34,283 bases of DNA, taken from positions 1 through 34,283 of the forward strand of contig JALVIB010000030.1 in the NCBI GenBank assembly GCA_027028725.1. Direction: 5' to 3'. The stretch comes from Candidatus Altimarinota bacterium (GTDB lineage: Bacteria; Patescibacteriota; Gracilibacteria; UBA4473). Of this stretch, positions 16,030-24,017 are shown piece by piece. Position 1 is the first letter of the stretch. Every line of letters begins with the position of its first letter. Under the pieces are notes generated by a model. The model was given only the letters and a program-made list of their open reading frames with translations, was not told where the DNA came from and ran no database searches. The position numbers and the translations under genes were made by a program.

Positions 16030-16939
16030 GAAAAACAACGGAATGGTAATCCTCTTGCCGACAATTATTTTATCAGGACTGATTTTGGCGGTAGGACTTG
16101 GTTTGTCGCGGGTTTTGATGACGGAACTAGAATTTTCCGCGGATTTGTTGTTTTCCGAAAAGGCGTATTTCGCGGCGGAATCTGGAGTAGAAAAATCTCT
16201 TTTGGCGCTCAAAGATAAACCGCTTAACTATGTTTCCGAATCGGATAAAGAAGTGGGAACAGGCGCGACTTATGATTTGGAAATTGCTAACTCGGTAAAA
16301 GAATTTCCGTTCGTTTTAGACGAAAACGAAACTATTAAATTCCGCTTGGGAGTGGATACTAATGAGAGTTTCGCGGGATATTCCGTGCGACCGATTACAA
16401 GTTTCAAAGTAGATAATTTAGTGGGAATAAAAAGAAATCTGCACTGGAAAATCCTTTGTTTAGTTGATAGCGGAGGAAATCCCGCCCTTCAACGAAGTTC
16501 AGGGCAAGCCCATCGGCAGAGCTCAGGGCAAGCGAAAAAAACGGTAGCCTTGTCAGGGACAGGAGATAATTTTACCAAAGGAAATTATGATGATGGAGAG
16601 AATGAGATTACAACTGAAACTATAGTGAACTTTTTAGGTAGATATAATTCAGAGGGAAACCCTTGTTTTATGTCGTTATCTAATTTTTCTGAGATAAATG
16701 AAGGAAATTCTAGTCGAACCAACCCTTCAACATTTAACTCACAACAAACTAATAATTCAAAAATTCGCGGGATTTTTAAGCCAATAATTCCCGAAACAAT
16801 CGCTCCAGCAAAAGTGAAAATCACCGCCACGGGAAAAAGTTTTTCCCGCGAAAAAATTGTTTCCTTTGATTATTGGCAAAAGAATCTATCCGCGGTTTAT
16901 GATTTGGGGTTGTATTATACGAAAGATTTAACAGAGTAG
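15968..16939 (+). CDS. Pseudopilin-like protein, PilX/GspK type
   Basis: 323 residues. The leader ends NNG|MVILLPTIILSGLIL; position +5 is Leu, not Glu, as is normal for GspK/PilX tip proteins. SEKAYFAAESGVEKSLLAL (about 63-81) is the typical PilX/GspK segment after the membrane helix. The mature part is long and low in cysteine. Leader residues FPLTRGRGGL translate the right arm of the repeat element at 16002-16029. QRSSGQAHRQSSGQAKK (about residue 175) is a 48-bp insert in a motif copy. It is the last gene of the pilus operon and converges on the U32 gene with a 19-bp gap that is mostly one motif copy. Confidence 0.75.
   Translation: MNKLKKRIRNIFPLTRGRGGLKNNGMVILLPTIILSGLILAVGLGLSRVLMTELEFSADLLFSEKAYFAAESGVEKSLLALKDKPLNYVSESDKEVGTGATYDLEIANSVKEFPFVLDENETIKFRLGVDTNESFAGYSVRPITSFKVDNLVGIKRNLHWKILCLVDSGGNPALQRSSGQAHRQSSGQAKKTVALSGTGDNFTKGNYDDGENEITTETIVNFLGRYNSEGNPCFMSLSNFSEINEGNSSRTNPSTFNSQQTNNSKIRGIFKPIIPETIAPAKVKITATGKSFSREKIVSFDYWQKNLSAVYDLGLYYTKDLTE
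16486..16533. repeat. 48-bp insert splitting a motif copy
   Basis: TCCCGC (16480-16485) and GAAA (16534 on) flank a 48-bp insert made of two related half-units that both contain TCAGGGCAAGC. It has no similarity to the 21-bp inserts but sits at the same point of the motif and also keeps the frame. Confidence 0.8.
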
Positions 16940-16958
16940 AGAAAAATTTCGCGGGATT

Positions 16959-18326
16959 TTACTTAACCTTTTGTCGTAAAAAGACGCCTTTGGGAATTTC
17001 TCTGTCGCATTTCATACTCGCTACTTTGTTATTATTTCCGCCGTGCAAAACCTGTACTTTTTCGTCTCCAAACATTAAATCCCCTGCTTTGAAAGAGAAA
17101 TCGTCCGCGATTTTCGGCATAACTACTTCAATTTCGTTGCCTTCCTGAATTCGGTTTTTGACCATAATCTCAACTCGTCCGTTTCCGCTTTTCAGCACAA
17201 TTCCGCAAAATTCTTTATCTGAAACTGACCGATTCGCCTCGTATTGAATGTCTCCTTCGCGCGGTTTTCCGTGCAAAAATCCCGGAAAAAATCCCCTGTT
17301 GGCAGTAGCGTGAAGTTCTTTCCAAAGCTCGGGATTAAACTTTTTTCCCGCGAAAATATCGTCCAAAGCTTGCCGATACGCTCGCCCAACCGTTGCTAAA
17401 TAATAAGCGGTTTTATTGCGTCCTTCAACTTTTAGCGAACAAACTCCCGCCTCAATAATTTCGTCTAAATACTCAATCATCGCCATATCTCGCGAACTCA
17501 TGATGTGTGTCCCGTGGAAATCTTCCTCAACTTTAATCAGTTCGCCTTGTCTTTTTTCTTCTTCAATTAAGTTTTCGGTTTCAAACTCGTGAATTTCGCG
17601 GGATTTTCCTTCTTTCGGTCCACAACAACCAGCTTTGGCATCGTAATGTTCTGTCACATCAACTTCGTTTTCGCCATCATAAACGCGATAATTCCAGCGA
17701 CAAGTATGATTACAAGTTCCGCGATTGGCGTCTCGTCCTCCCGTAAAATTAGAAAGCAAACACCGCCCCGAATACGCCATACAAACTGATCCATGCACGA
17801 AATACTCAAACTCCATATCCGGAATAAGTTTTTTAATTGTCGCCACTTCTTTAATCGACATTTCCCGCGCCGTAATAATCCGTTCCACGCCTAATTGTTG
17901 CCACATGCGAATAGCAGGCTCGTTCATGGTTGAAGTCTGCACGGAAAGATGTTTGGGAATATCTGGACAAATTTTATTCGCCAATGCTAGCACTCCCCAA
18001 TCGGCAAAAATAATCCCGTCTGGCTTAACTTCGTTTAAAAATTCTAAATGTTTTTTGGTCGCCCCAATCGCAAACTGATGCGGAAAAGCGTTCAAAGTCA
18101 CATAAACTTTCTTTCGTTGTCGTCCGTTGTTTTTTTCTTCTGGTAAACCACGCACATACTCAATAATTTCGCGGATATTATCCTCGGTAAAGTTGTTTTC
18201 GCGAGTTCGCAAAGAGAACATCGGGCACCCGCAGTAAATCGCGTCTGCTCCGTACCGAAAAGCCGTGTAAGCTTTCTCAATTGATCCCGCCGGCAAAAGT
18301 AATTCCGGTAACTCCTTTATTTTCAT
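16959..18326 (-). CDS. U32 family protein, TrhP-like (tRNA hydroxylation)
   Basis: 455 residues of the peptidase U32 family. The family signature EYFVHGSVCMAYSGRC is at 174-189, and Cys182, Cys189, Cys205 and Cys209 form the conserved set that binds an iron-sulfur cluster in characterised members. The N-terminus is a TIM-barrel-like (ELLLPAGSIEKAYTAFRYGADAIY). E. coli TrhP (YegQ) makes 5-hydroxyuridine at position 34 of tRNAs, and length and layout with a C-terminal beta domain fit that branch better than short U32 proteins. It lies downstream of adk in the same direction (77-bp gap). One motif copy is translated as KSREIHEFE in a variable loop. Confidence 0.85.
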   Translation of the reverse strand: MKIKELPELLLPAGSIEKAYTAFRYGADAIYCGCPMFSLRTRENNFTEDNIREIIEYVRGLPEEKNNGRQRKKVYVTLNAFPHQFAIGATKKHLEFLNEVKPDGIIFADWGVLALANKICPDIPKHLSVQTSTMNEPAIRMWQQLGVERIITAREMSIKEVATIKKLIPDMEFEYFVHGSVCMAYSGRCLLSNFTGGRDANRGTCNHTCRWNYRVYDGENEVDVTEHYDAKAGCCGPKEGKSREIHEFETENLIEEEKRQGELIKVEEDFHGTHIMSSRDMAMIEYLDEIIEAGVCSLKVEGRNKTAYYLATVGRAYRQALDDIFAGKKFNPELWKELHATANRGFFPGFLHGKPREGDIQYEANRSVSDKEFCGIVLKSGNGRVEIMVKNRIQEGNEIEVVMPKIADDFSFKAGDLMFGDEKVQVLHGGNNNKVASMKCDREIPKGVFLRQKVK

Positions 18327-18403
18327 AGTAAAAAATTATTTCAAGCAGGCGGAATATAGCGAAAAAGCTAAAAAACTCAAAAGTAAAAAAATCCCGCGAA
18401 ATT

Positions 18404-19042
18404 TTATTGTACTTCCTTTAATTTAGAAAAAATCTCTTCACTAACTTCTTCTACGCTTTGCTCCCCATCAACGGAAATAAGTTTTCCTGCTTTTTCCCAT
18501 TCTTCCAAAAGTGGATAAGTGTATTCATCAAAGTTTTTTAGACGATTCATAATAGCGTCTGGATTGTCGTCTTTTCTTCGCGAGATATTTTCTGATCCAC
18601 ACACTGGACAAAGATCTTCGGGACTCCCGAAATTTGCCCCACAATCATTACATTTCGCGCGAATTAAAAGACGATTTAACGCTTCCTCATTGCTTAATTT
18701 GATTTCAATTACCACAAAATCCCGCGAATTTTTTGCCAAAAGTGCTTCCAAAGTCTCTCGTTGCACTTCTGATCGCGGAATTCCGTCAAAAATAACTGGT
18801 GTATTATTGTCTAAAGTTTTCAAGAAGTTTTCCACAATTTTCATCACAATATCGTTGGAAACGAGGTCTCCCCGACTGGTAATATCCAAAACTTCTCGCC
18901 CTAAATCTGTATCCTGCTGAGCAATCTCTCGTAAAGCCGCTCCTGTTTCAAAAATCTTAAACCCCAATTTTTTCGCGAGAATTTTCGCTTGTGTTCCTTT
19001 TCCCGAACCTTGTTTCCCGACGAGGATGATGTCTTTATGCAT
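18404..19042 (-). CDS. adk: Adenylate kinase, zinc-lid type
   Basis: Catalyses ATP + AMP = 2 ADP. 212 residues with P-loop GKQGSGKGT (9-17), AMP-site DGIPRS (86-91, family usually DGFPRT) and a lid that carries a Cys4 zinc site (Cys131, Cys134, Cys145, Cys148), followed by RRKDDNPDAIMNRL. A motif copy is translated as NSRDF on the surface between AMP-binding and lid regions. A motif copy also abuts the stop codon (18389-18403). tRNA-Lys lies 67 bp upstream on the same strand. Confidence 0.93.
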   Translation of the reverse strand: MHKDIILVGKQGSGKGTQAKILAKKLGFKIFETGAALREIAQQDTDLGREVLDITSRGDLVSNDIVMKIVENFLKTLDNNTPVIFDGIPRSEVQRETLEALLAKNSRDFVVIEIKLSNEEALNRLLIRAKCNDCGANFGSPEDLCPVCGSENISRRKDDNPDAIMNRLKNFDEYTYPLLEEWEKAGKLISVDGEQSVEEVSEEIFSKLKEVQ

Positions 19043-19082
19043 TATGTAGTTTTAAGATATTTACGCCGCCAAGAATGGCACG

Positions 19083-19111
19083 CCATCCGAAGCTCGCAGA
19101 GCGAAGGATGG
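19083..19111. repeat. Hairpin repeat sharing the tRNA-Lys CCA end
   Basis: CCATCC (19083-19088) and GGATGG (19106-19111) with inner GCTC/GAGC pairs form an imperfect 29-bp hairpin. Its last three bases are the encoded CCA of tRNA-Lys. It may act in 3'-end formation of the tRNA or be a repeat inserted at the tRNA end. Confidence 0.6.
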
Positions 19112-19183
19112 TGGGTCGGGAGAGGATCGAACTCTCGGCCAACTGGTTAAGAGCCAGATGCTCTACCACTGAGCTACCGACCC
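19109..19183 (-). tRNA. tRNA-Lys(CTT)
   Basis: A complete cloverleaf on the minus strand: acceptor GGGTCGG / CCGACCC, D-arm GCTC...GAGC with loop AGTGGTA, anticodon loop CTCTTAA with anticodon CTT, T-arm with TTCGATC loop, discriminator A and an encoded CCA (19109-19111). All stems pair, in contrast with the tRNA-like gene at 5569. Confidence 0.95.
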
Positions 19184-19272
19184 ACGCACTCGCATTTTGT
19201 CTTTTTTTCAAAAATTTTCAAGAAAATCCCGCGAAATTTTGAATATTTCTCAATTCCGCTATATTGCCAAAG

Positions 19273-19836
19273 ATGAATTCTGAATATCTGCAAAAATACG
19301 CGCGAAATTTTCCCATCACGACAATTCTTTTGCTGATTAATCTGGTTATTTTCTTTCATAATCAAGTCAGTTATCCCTTTGTGGCGATGCCCGGAGTGAT
19401 TAATTTAAACTCTTTTTTGGCAAACTTTTCACACATTGGGCTAATGCACTTTGGATTTAATATGCTGGTTTTATGGCAAATTTCCCCACTCATTGAAGTA
19501 AAATTTCGCCACCGCCTTGCGGGGCGCAGCGGGATTTTCTATGCGGGAATAATTTTGGCAATTGCGAGTTTGATAACTTTGGGGGTGGCGAAATTTTCTA
19601 ATTATCCGACGCTGGGTTTTTCGGGAATTGGACTGGGAATGATGATTTTCGCGGGATTTTTGTACTGGAAAAATAAACATATTGCCAAACAACTTCTCGG
19701 CTGGGCAGTAGCAAATATTGTATTGGGATTGACTCCAGGGATTTCTTTTGCCGGACATTTCATCGGTGCTTTGGCTGGAGCTTTAATTTTTGGGGTTATT
19801 TATTTTGTTTTTCCCAAAAACGAAAAATCATTCTAA
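19273..19836 (+). CDS. Rhomboid family intramembrane serine protease
   Basis: 187 residues, six predicted membrane helices. Motifs: FSHIGLMHFGFNM (52-64, with His54, His59 and Asn63), GFSG (115-118, nucleophile Ser117; the family usually has GASG) and GHFIGALAG (161-169, catalytic His162). The catalytic Ser-His dyad is therefore present. The ATG at 19273 is preferred; a TTG three codons earlier is possible. A 21-bp insert in a motif copy adds RHRLAGRSG in a loop between two helices (residues 79-87), a neutral place. Another motif copy is translated as FAGF. Confidence 0.82.
   Translation: MNSEYLQKYARNFPITTILLLINLVIFFHNQVSYPFVAMPGVINLNSFLANFSHIGLMHFGFNMLVLWQISPLIEVKFRHRLAGRSGIFYAGIILAIASLITLGVAKFSNYPTLGFSGIGLGMMIFAGFLYWKNKHIAKQLLGWAVANIVLGLTPGISFAGHFIGALAGALIFGVIYFVFPKNEKSF
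19510..19530. repeat. 21-bp insert splitting a motif copy (rhomboid)
   Basis: TTTCGC (19504-19509) and GGGATTTT (19531-19538) flank the insert. Without it the reading would be KFRGIF, the usual motif peptide. Confidence 0.88.
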
Positions 19837-20136
19837 AATCCGCTCCTTTTTTGTTCTCCCCCTAGCAGGGGGAGAGCGAGGAGGTAGAAAAAAATATTAA
19901 GAAAGAATCTATAACATACCCCTCCTAACATCCCCTGCAAGGGGAGGAATTCAAGCCCCCACAATTTAGAAAGAATAAACTAGAAAATCCCGCAATTTAA
20001 GTTTTATTCCACGAAGAATGAGTGGCTAAATAAAACTAATGCCGATTTAAAAAGAATGAAATTAAATTCTCGGTAAATTTTGACTTTCCCGCGAAAAAAA
20101 AAGATAATTTAGTTGTAATTTAAAAAAAATACAAAA
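19837..20136. other. Intergenic region with an inverted pair of G/C-run hairpins
   Basis: Two hairpins in opposite orientation, CTCCCCCTAGCAGGGGGAG (19855-19873) and CCCCTGCAAGGGG (19933-19945), each followed or preceded by GAGGAGG/CCCCTCCT, form a REPIN-like doublet. Decayed motif copies are at about 19987 and 20088. The A-rich stretch before 20137 must hold the mscS promoter, which I cannot define. Confidence 0.6.
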
Positions 20137-20955
20137 ATGAATATTGATCTAGATTTTGCGAAATATAAAGAACTTTTTATTGAAGGTGCTATAAACTATT
20201 TACCAAAACTTGTCTTGGCTTTTTTGGTGCTATGGCTTGGATTTAAAATCATTAAAATTATCATCAAAGCGCTACATAAATTGATGATTAAACAAAAAAT
20301 TGATGTAGCGGCACGCGGATTTTTGGAAAGTCTGATTTCAATCACTCTCAAAATCATTGTTTTCATTATTTTCGCGGGAATTTTAGGTATGCCGATGACC
20401 TCTTTTGTAGCGATTTTGGGGGCGGCTGGTTTGGCAATTGGTCTGTCTTTGCAAGGAAGTCTCGCGAATTTTGCGGGAGGGGTTTTGATTTTGCTTTTTG
20501 AGCCATTTAAAATCGGGGATTATATCGCAACAAGCTCCCACAGCGGGATAGTGGAGAAAATCACGATTTTTAATACTACTTTAGTCACCCTAGATAATAA
20601 AAATATTATTATCCCCAACGGAGATTTGTCGAATAAGGAAATCACCAATTATACTGCTAAAAAAACGCGACGAATTGATATGGTTTTTGGCGTGAGTTAT
20701 GATGACGATTTGGCAAAAGTTCGCGGGATTTTGGAAAAAATCATCAAAGAAGATAAACGAATCCTCAAAGATCCTGAACCGATGGTTGTGGTGGGGGAAC
20801 TCGCGGATAGTTCAGTTAATTTTTTCGTCCGTCCGTGGTGCAAAACTGATGATTACTGGGATATCAAATTTGATTTTATTGAGAAGGTCAAAAACGAATT
20901 TGATAAAGCTAAAATCACCATTCCGTATCCGCAGATGGATGTGCATATGAAATAA
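20137..20955 (+). CDS. mscS: Small-conductance mechanosensitive channel, MscS family
   Basis: 272 residues with three membrane helices (about 22-45, 65-85, 88-122). The pore helix has the Gly/Ala-packed pattern LGAAGLAIGLSLQGSLANFAGG, followed by the signature EPFKIGDYI and a cytoplasmic beta/alpha-beta vestibule to the C-terminus. It releases solutes under hypo-osmotic shock. The stop is separated from the next gene by 14 bp that consist of one motif copy. Confidence 0.93.
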   Translation: MNIDLDFAKYKELFIEGAINYLPKLVLAFLVLWLGFKIIKIIIKALHKLMIKQKIDVAARGFLESLISITLKIIVFIIFAGILGMPMTSFVAILGAAGLAIGLSLQGSLANFAGGVLILLFEPFKIGDYIATSSHSGIVEKITIFNTTLVTLDNKNIIIPNGDLSNKEITNYTAKKTRRIDMVFGVSYDDDLAKVRGILEKIIKEDKRILKDPEPMVVVGELADSSVNFFVRPWCKTDDYWDIKFDFIEKVKNEFDKAKITIPYPQMDVHMK

Positions 20956-20969
20956 AATCCCGCGAAATT
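20956..20969. repeat. Motif copy that exactly fills an intergenic gap
   Basis: The complete gap between the mscS stop (20953-20955) and the next ATG (20970) reads AATCCCGCGAAATT. It also occupies the place of a ribosome binding site. Confidence 0.9.
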
Positions 20970-21752
20970 ATGAAAAAAAATAATGCTTTCACTCTTATTG
21001 AATTACTAGTAGTGATTGTCATTATCGGGATTCTGGCAACGATTTCTGTTGTTGCTTATGGCGGATATCAAGAAAAAGCCAGAATTGCAAAAGCCCAAGC
21101 TTTTGCTAAAGATTCCAATATACAAATGCTGGCTGCTCATACGGAAAAGGAATCTTCCATGTTTGGGCATTGGAATTTTGATGGGAGTGATCCAAATGTC
21201 GCCATTGATTATTCTGGAGAAGGACATAATTTAGTTAAAAACACCACAAATATAACATTAGCAGAAAGAGTCTTAGATACTCCAACAGGGATTGGACTTG
21301 CTACTCGAGCTATTTCTAATTATTATGTTTACCACGATCCAAGTGGTACTACTTTTAATGTAGCAGATGGTGGCGGAGTAACATTAAATGGTTGGTTTAA
21401 GGTAGAAGATTTTTCCTCCGCATCTTCCATTCTATTATTTGCAAACAACAAATATCATCTACGCATATATAATAACGGAGTTATTAAGTTTGGAGTAAAT
21501 ACAGAAAATGGCTTAAAGGATATAACTACCCCGTCTAATTCTTTTAAACATAATAAATGGTACTTTGTTTTGGCTACTTATGATGAAGATAGAGGATTAA
21601 TGAAGATATACCTTGATGGAGAATTAGTAAAAAAAGACACACACTCAGGAAAAATTATAGAATTCCCAGGAACAAACCTTGCCTACACTTACGGAAATAC
21701 GTTGTTATTCGATGACTTTTACAAATGGACAATCCCTTATCGTTCCAAATAA
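20970..21752 (+). CDS. Type IV pilin-like protein with a LamG/concanavalin-like domain
   Basis: 260 residues. A prepilin signal MKKNNA|FTLIELLVVIVIIGILA has Glu at +5 (Glu11), but the residue before the cut is Ala, not the usual Gly. After the pilin helix (to about 45) comes a domain of about 190 residues beginning MFGHWNFDGSDPN and containing VTLNGWFKVEDF, KWYFVLATYDEDRGLMKIYLDG and LLFDDFYKW, which is the pattern of laminin-G/pentraxin-like jelly rolls that often bind sugars. It may be a pilus-displayed adhesin. It stands apart from the main pilus operon, behind mscS, and contains no motif copy in its body. Confidence 0.82.
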   Translation: MKKNNAFTLIELLVVIVIIGILATISVVAYGGYQEKARIAKAQAFAKDSNIQMLAAHTEKESSMFGHWNFDGSDPNVAIDYSGEGHNLVKNTTNITLAERVLDTPTGIGLATRAISNYYVYHDPSGTTFNVADGGGVTLNGWFKVEDFSSASSILLFANNKYHLRIYNNGVIKFGVNTENGLKDITTPSNSFKHNKWYFVLATYDEDRGLMKIYLDGELVKKDTHSGKIIEFPGTNLAYTYGNTLLFDDFYKWTIPYRSK

Positions 21753-21767
21753 TTTCCCGCGAAATTT
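21753..21767. repeat. Motif copy that exactly fills a convergent gap
   Basis: The 15-bp gap between two converging stop codons is TTTCCCGCGAAATTT, a near-palindromic variant of the motif. Confidence 0.88.
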
Positions 21768-22760
21768 TTACAAAAAGATATTAAAAGCGTAACCGATAAT
21801 AATTATTCCCAAAGTTACAATTCCAAAAAATATCGCGAGAAGTTGCCATTTCAGAACTTTTTTGAGAATAAACGCTTCCGGTAAAGAAATCCCAACAATC
21901 GCCATCATCAAAGCCAAAGCCGTCCCCAGCGGAACTCCTTTCGCGACTAATGACTGAATAATCGGAATAACTCCACTGGCGTTGGAATACAGCGGAACGG
22001 CGAGTAAAACCGCGAGCGGAACTCCCCACCAACCGGCTTTTTGTAGATATTTTTCAAAAAATCCCTGCGGGACAAAGCCGTGAATAAATCCTCCCAAAGC
22101 GACTCCGCCCAGCACATACCACATAATTTTTCGCGTGATTTCAAAAGCTTCCGCTGATATTTTTTTCCAGACTTGGCGAAACAAAATTTCGCCACCGCCT
22201 TGCGGGGCGCAGCGGGATTTTGCTTTTTTGTGTTCAGAATGAACTTTCCAGACAAAATCTGCCACATATTTTTCTAAATTTAGTTTTCCCATAATAAATC
22301 CGCCCAACATTCCGATGAAAATTCCCGCGAAAATATACGCCAAAGTTATTTTCAAGCCGAACATTCCGATGAATAAGGCAATCGCGACTTCGTTAATCAG
22401 TGGCGAAGTTATCAAAAACGCAAAAGTCACGCCGAGCGGAATCCGCGCTTCGATAAATCCCATAAATAATGGAATCGACGAACACGAACAAAACGGCGTA
22501 ATCGCCCCAAAAATTGTCGCGAGAAAATAATCTAGTCCGTAAAATTTGTGCTTGGAGAGAAAATCTCGGAGTTTTTCAATCGGCAAATAATACCGCATCA
22601 AACTCATTAAGTGTGTGATGATAATTATCAGGAACAAAATTTTCAGCGAATCGTAGATGAAAAAATTCAACGCCTCAGCGAGATGCGTCCCTTTTTCGAG
22701 AGCAAACAGGTCAAAAGTTAGGTAATTCGCCAGCCATTCAAACGGATAAAAGATATTCAT
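21768..22760 (-). CDS. YraQ/ArsP-type permease (DUF318)
   Basis: 330 residues, about eight membrane helices in two halves. TPFCSCSSIPLF (88-99) with Cys91 and Cys93 is the permease signature; the second half shows VPLYSNASGVIPI. Characterised relatives export organoarsenicals or are redox/metal linked; the substrate here is unknown. A 21-bp insert in a motif copy adds SRCAPQGGGEIL in the central cytoplasmic loop (about 182-193) and introduces an extra Cys. It lies 18 bp downstream of the CDF gene and is probably cotranscribed with it. Confidence 0.85.
   Translation of the reverse strand: MNIFYPFEWLANYLTFDLFALEKGTHLAEALNFFIYDSLKILFLIIIITHLMSLMRYYLPIEKLRDFLSKHKFYGLDYFLATIFGAITPFCSCSSIPLFMGFIEARIPLGVTFAFLITSPLINEVAIALFIGMFGLKITLAYIFAGIFIGMLGGFIMGKLNLEKYVADFVWKVHSEHKKAKSRCAPQGGGEILFRQVWKKISAEAFEITRKIMWYVLGGVALGGFIHGFVPQGFFEKYLQKAGWWGVPLAVLLAVPLYSNASGVIPIIQSLVAKGVPLGTALALMMAIVGISLPEAFILKKVLKWQLLAIFFGIVTLGIIIIGYAFNIFL
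22193..22213. repeat. 21-bp insert splitting a motif copy (permease)
   Basis: TTTCGC (22187-22192) and GGGATTTT (22214-22221) flank an insert identical to that at 19510-19530. Confidence 0.88.
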
Positions 22761-22778
22761 GGGTTATTTTTTTAAAAA

Positions 22779-23675
22779 TTAATTACAGTGATGACAATTA
22801 GAAAATTTCGCGGGATTTTGAGGAACAATTTGTATGGTTGTATGTTTAATCTCGTAGTTCTTATGAAGTAAATTTTGAGCTTTTGCTAAAATTTCTTCTA
22901 AATCTCCCAAATTTTTAATTTGCAAATGAACTGAAAGCATCGGCAAATGCGAACTTTCCAACCAAATATGCAAATCACTAACTTTTTCTACTCCTTTAAT
23001 ATTTTCTAAATCTTTTCGTACTTTTTCATAATCAATATTTTCCGGCACAGAATCGATTAAAGCGTTCACCGTTTCTTTAATTAAGTGATAAATACTTTTC
23101 GCGAGAAAAAGAGAAATAAAAATAGAAATAATCGGATCAATAATATTCCAACCAGTAAAATGAATAATAATTGCGCCAACAATAACGCCCAAGGACAGCA
23201 AGGCATCTTGTAAAGAATGTAGCCAAACCGCTTTCATGTTTGTATTATTTTGAGAATCCCGCAAAAGAATCCAAGTTGCCAAACCATTCCCAAGTACTGC
23301 TACAATTCCTACATAAAACATCTGCGAACTAATAACTTCGGCTGGACTAAATAATCGCAAAACTCCTTCATAGAAAATATAAATAGTTGCCAACATTAAA
23401 ATGAGTCCATTCACAAAAGCGGTCACAAATTCTATTTTTTTATAACCATATGTTTTTGTATTATTCGCGGGTTTTACCGCTGTTTTTTCTGAAATATAGC
23501 CCAAAACCATAGAAGAAATATCTGTGATATTGTGAAAGGCATCTGAAATCAGTGCCAAACTATTTGATAGAATTCCTAGAATAATTTCAAAAATCACAAT
23601 TCCGATATTGATAACAATCGCCAGAATTAAACGAGAAAGTGTTTTGGGAGTTTCGTGAGTGTGCGAATGAGACAT
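22779..23675 (-). CDS. Cation diffusion facilitator (Zn/Co/Cd exporter)
   Basis: 298 residues with six membrane helices and a C-terminal cytoplasmic domain. The metal site is complete: DAFHNITD in helix 2 (Asp45, His48, Asp52) and HSLQD in helix 5 (His153, Asp157). A short His-rich N-terminus (His3, 5, 7) and a CHHC near the C-terminus may add metal binding. The C-terminal NPAKF is a motif copy (22805) only ten residues from the end. It is first in a two-gene unit with the YraQ-type permease, which suggests metal or metalloid detoxification. Confidence 0.93.
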   Translation of the reverse strand: MSHSHTHETPKTLSRLILAIVINIGIVIFEIILGILSNSLALISDAFHNITDISSMVLGYISEKTAVKPANNTKTYGYKKIEFVTAFVNGLILMLATIYIFYEGVLRLFSPAEVISSQMFYVGIVAVLGNGLATWILLRDSQNNTNMKAVWLHSLQDALLSLGVIVGAIIIHFTGWNIIDPIISIFISLFLAKSIYHLIKETVNALIDSVPENIDYEKVRKDLENIKGVEKVSDLHIWLESSHLPMLSVHLQIKNLGDLEEILAKAQNLLHKNYEIKHTTIQIVPQNPAKFSNCHHCN

Positions 23676-24017
23676 AGTATTTTTTTAAGAATTTAATTTT
23701 TTCGCGGGAATTTTAATAATTTCGCGGGATTTTGGAATTTAAGCTATTGATTTTCTGTTTTTCCAGAAGAAGAAAGGAAATTGAACATTTACAAGAAATT
23801 AGTATAGGAAACTCTGATAAATAAAAAATCTATGCGATAAAAGAATGTTATAAGCGCTTCATCTTTTTGGTTAATTTTCCCTCGAAATAGCGATTTCCGT
23901 AGCCCGCTACGAAAATCAATTTCTCGAAAAAATTATCTCAAAAATCTTAAAATTTTTTGTTTTGCGTTATTTATCAGAGTTTCCTATATTTAAAATGTAA
24001 GATTTTAACTCAAACTT
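23676..24017. other. Intergenic region with motif copies and a TIR element
   Basis: Two motif copies close together (23703 and 23722) are followed by the small TIR element at 23805-23986. No gene is seen. The Bro-N gene starts 31 bp after the element. Confidence 0.7.
23805..23986. mobile_element. MITE-like element with perfect 20-bp terminal inverted repeats
   Basis: Left end TAGGAAACTCTGATAAATAA (23805-23824); the right end (23967-23986) is its exact reverse complement. The element is 182 bp, has no open frame of note, and is flanked by TA on both sides (23803-23804 and 23987-23988), as expected for IS630/mariner-type insertion. The interior holds a smaller inverted repeat (TTTCCGTAGC / GCTACGAAAA at about 23899). 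A partial copy is at 29792. Confidence 0.85.
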
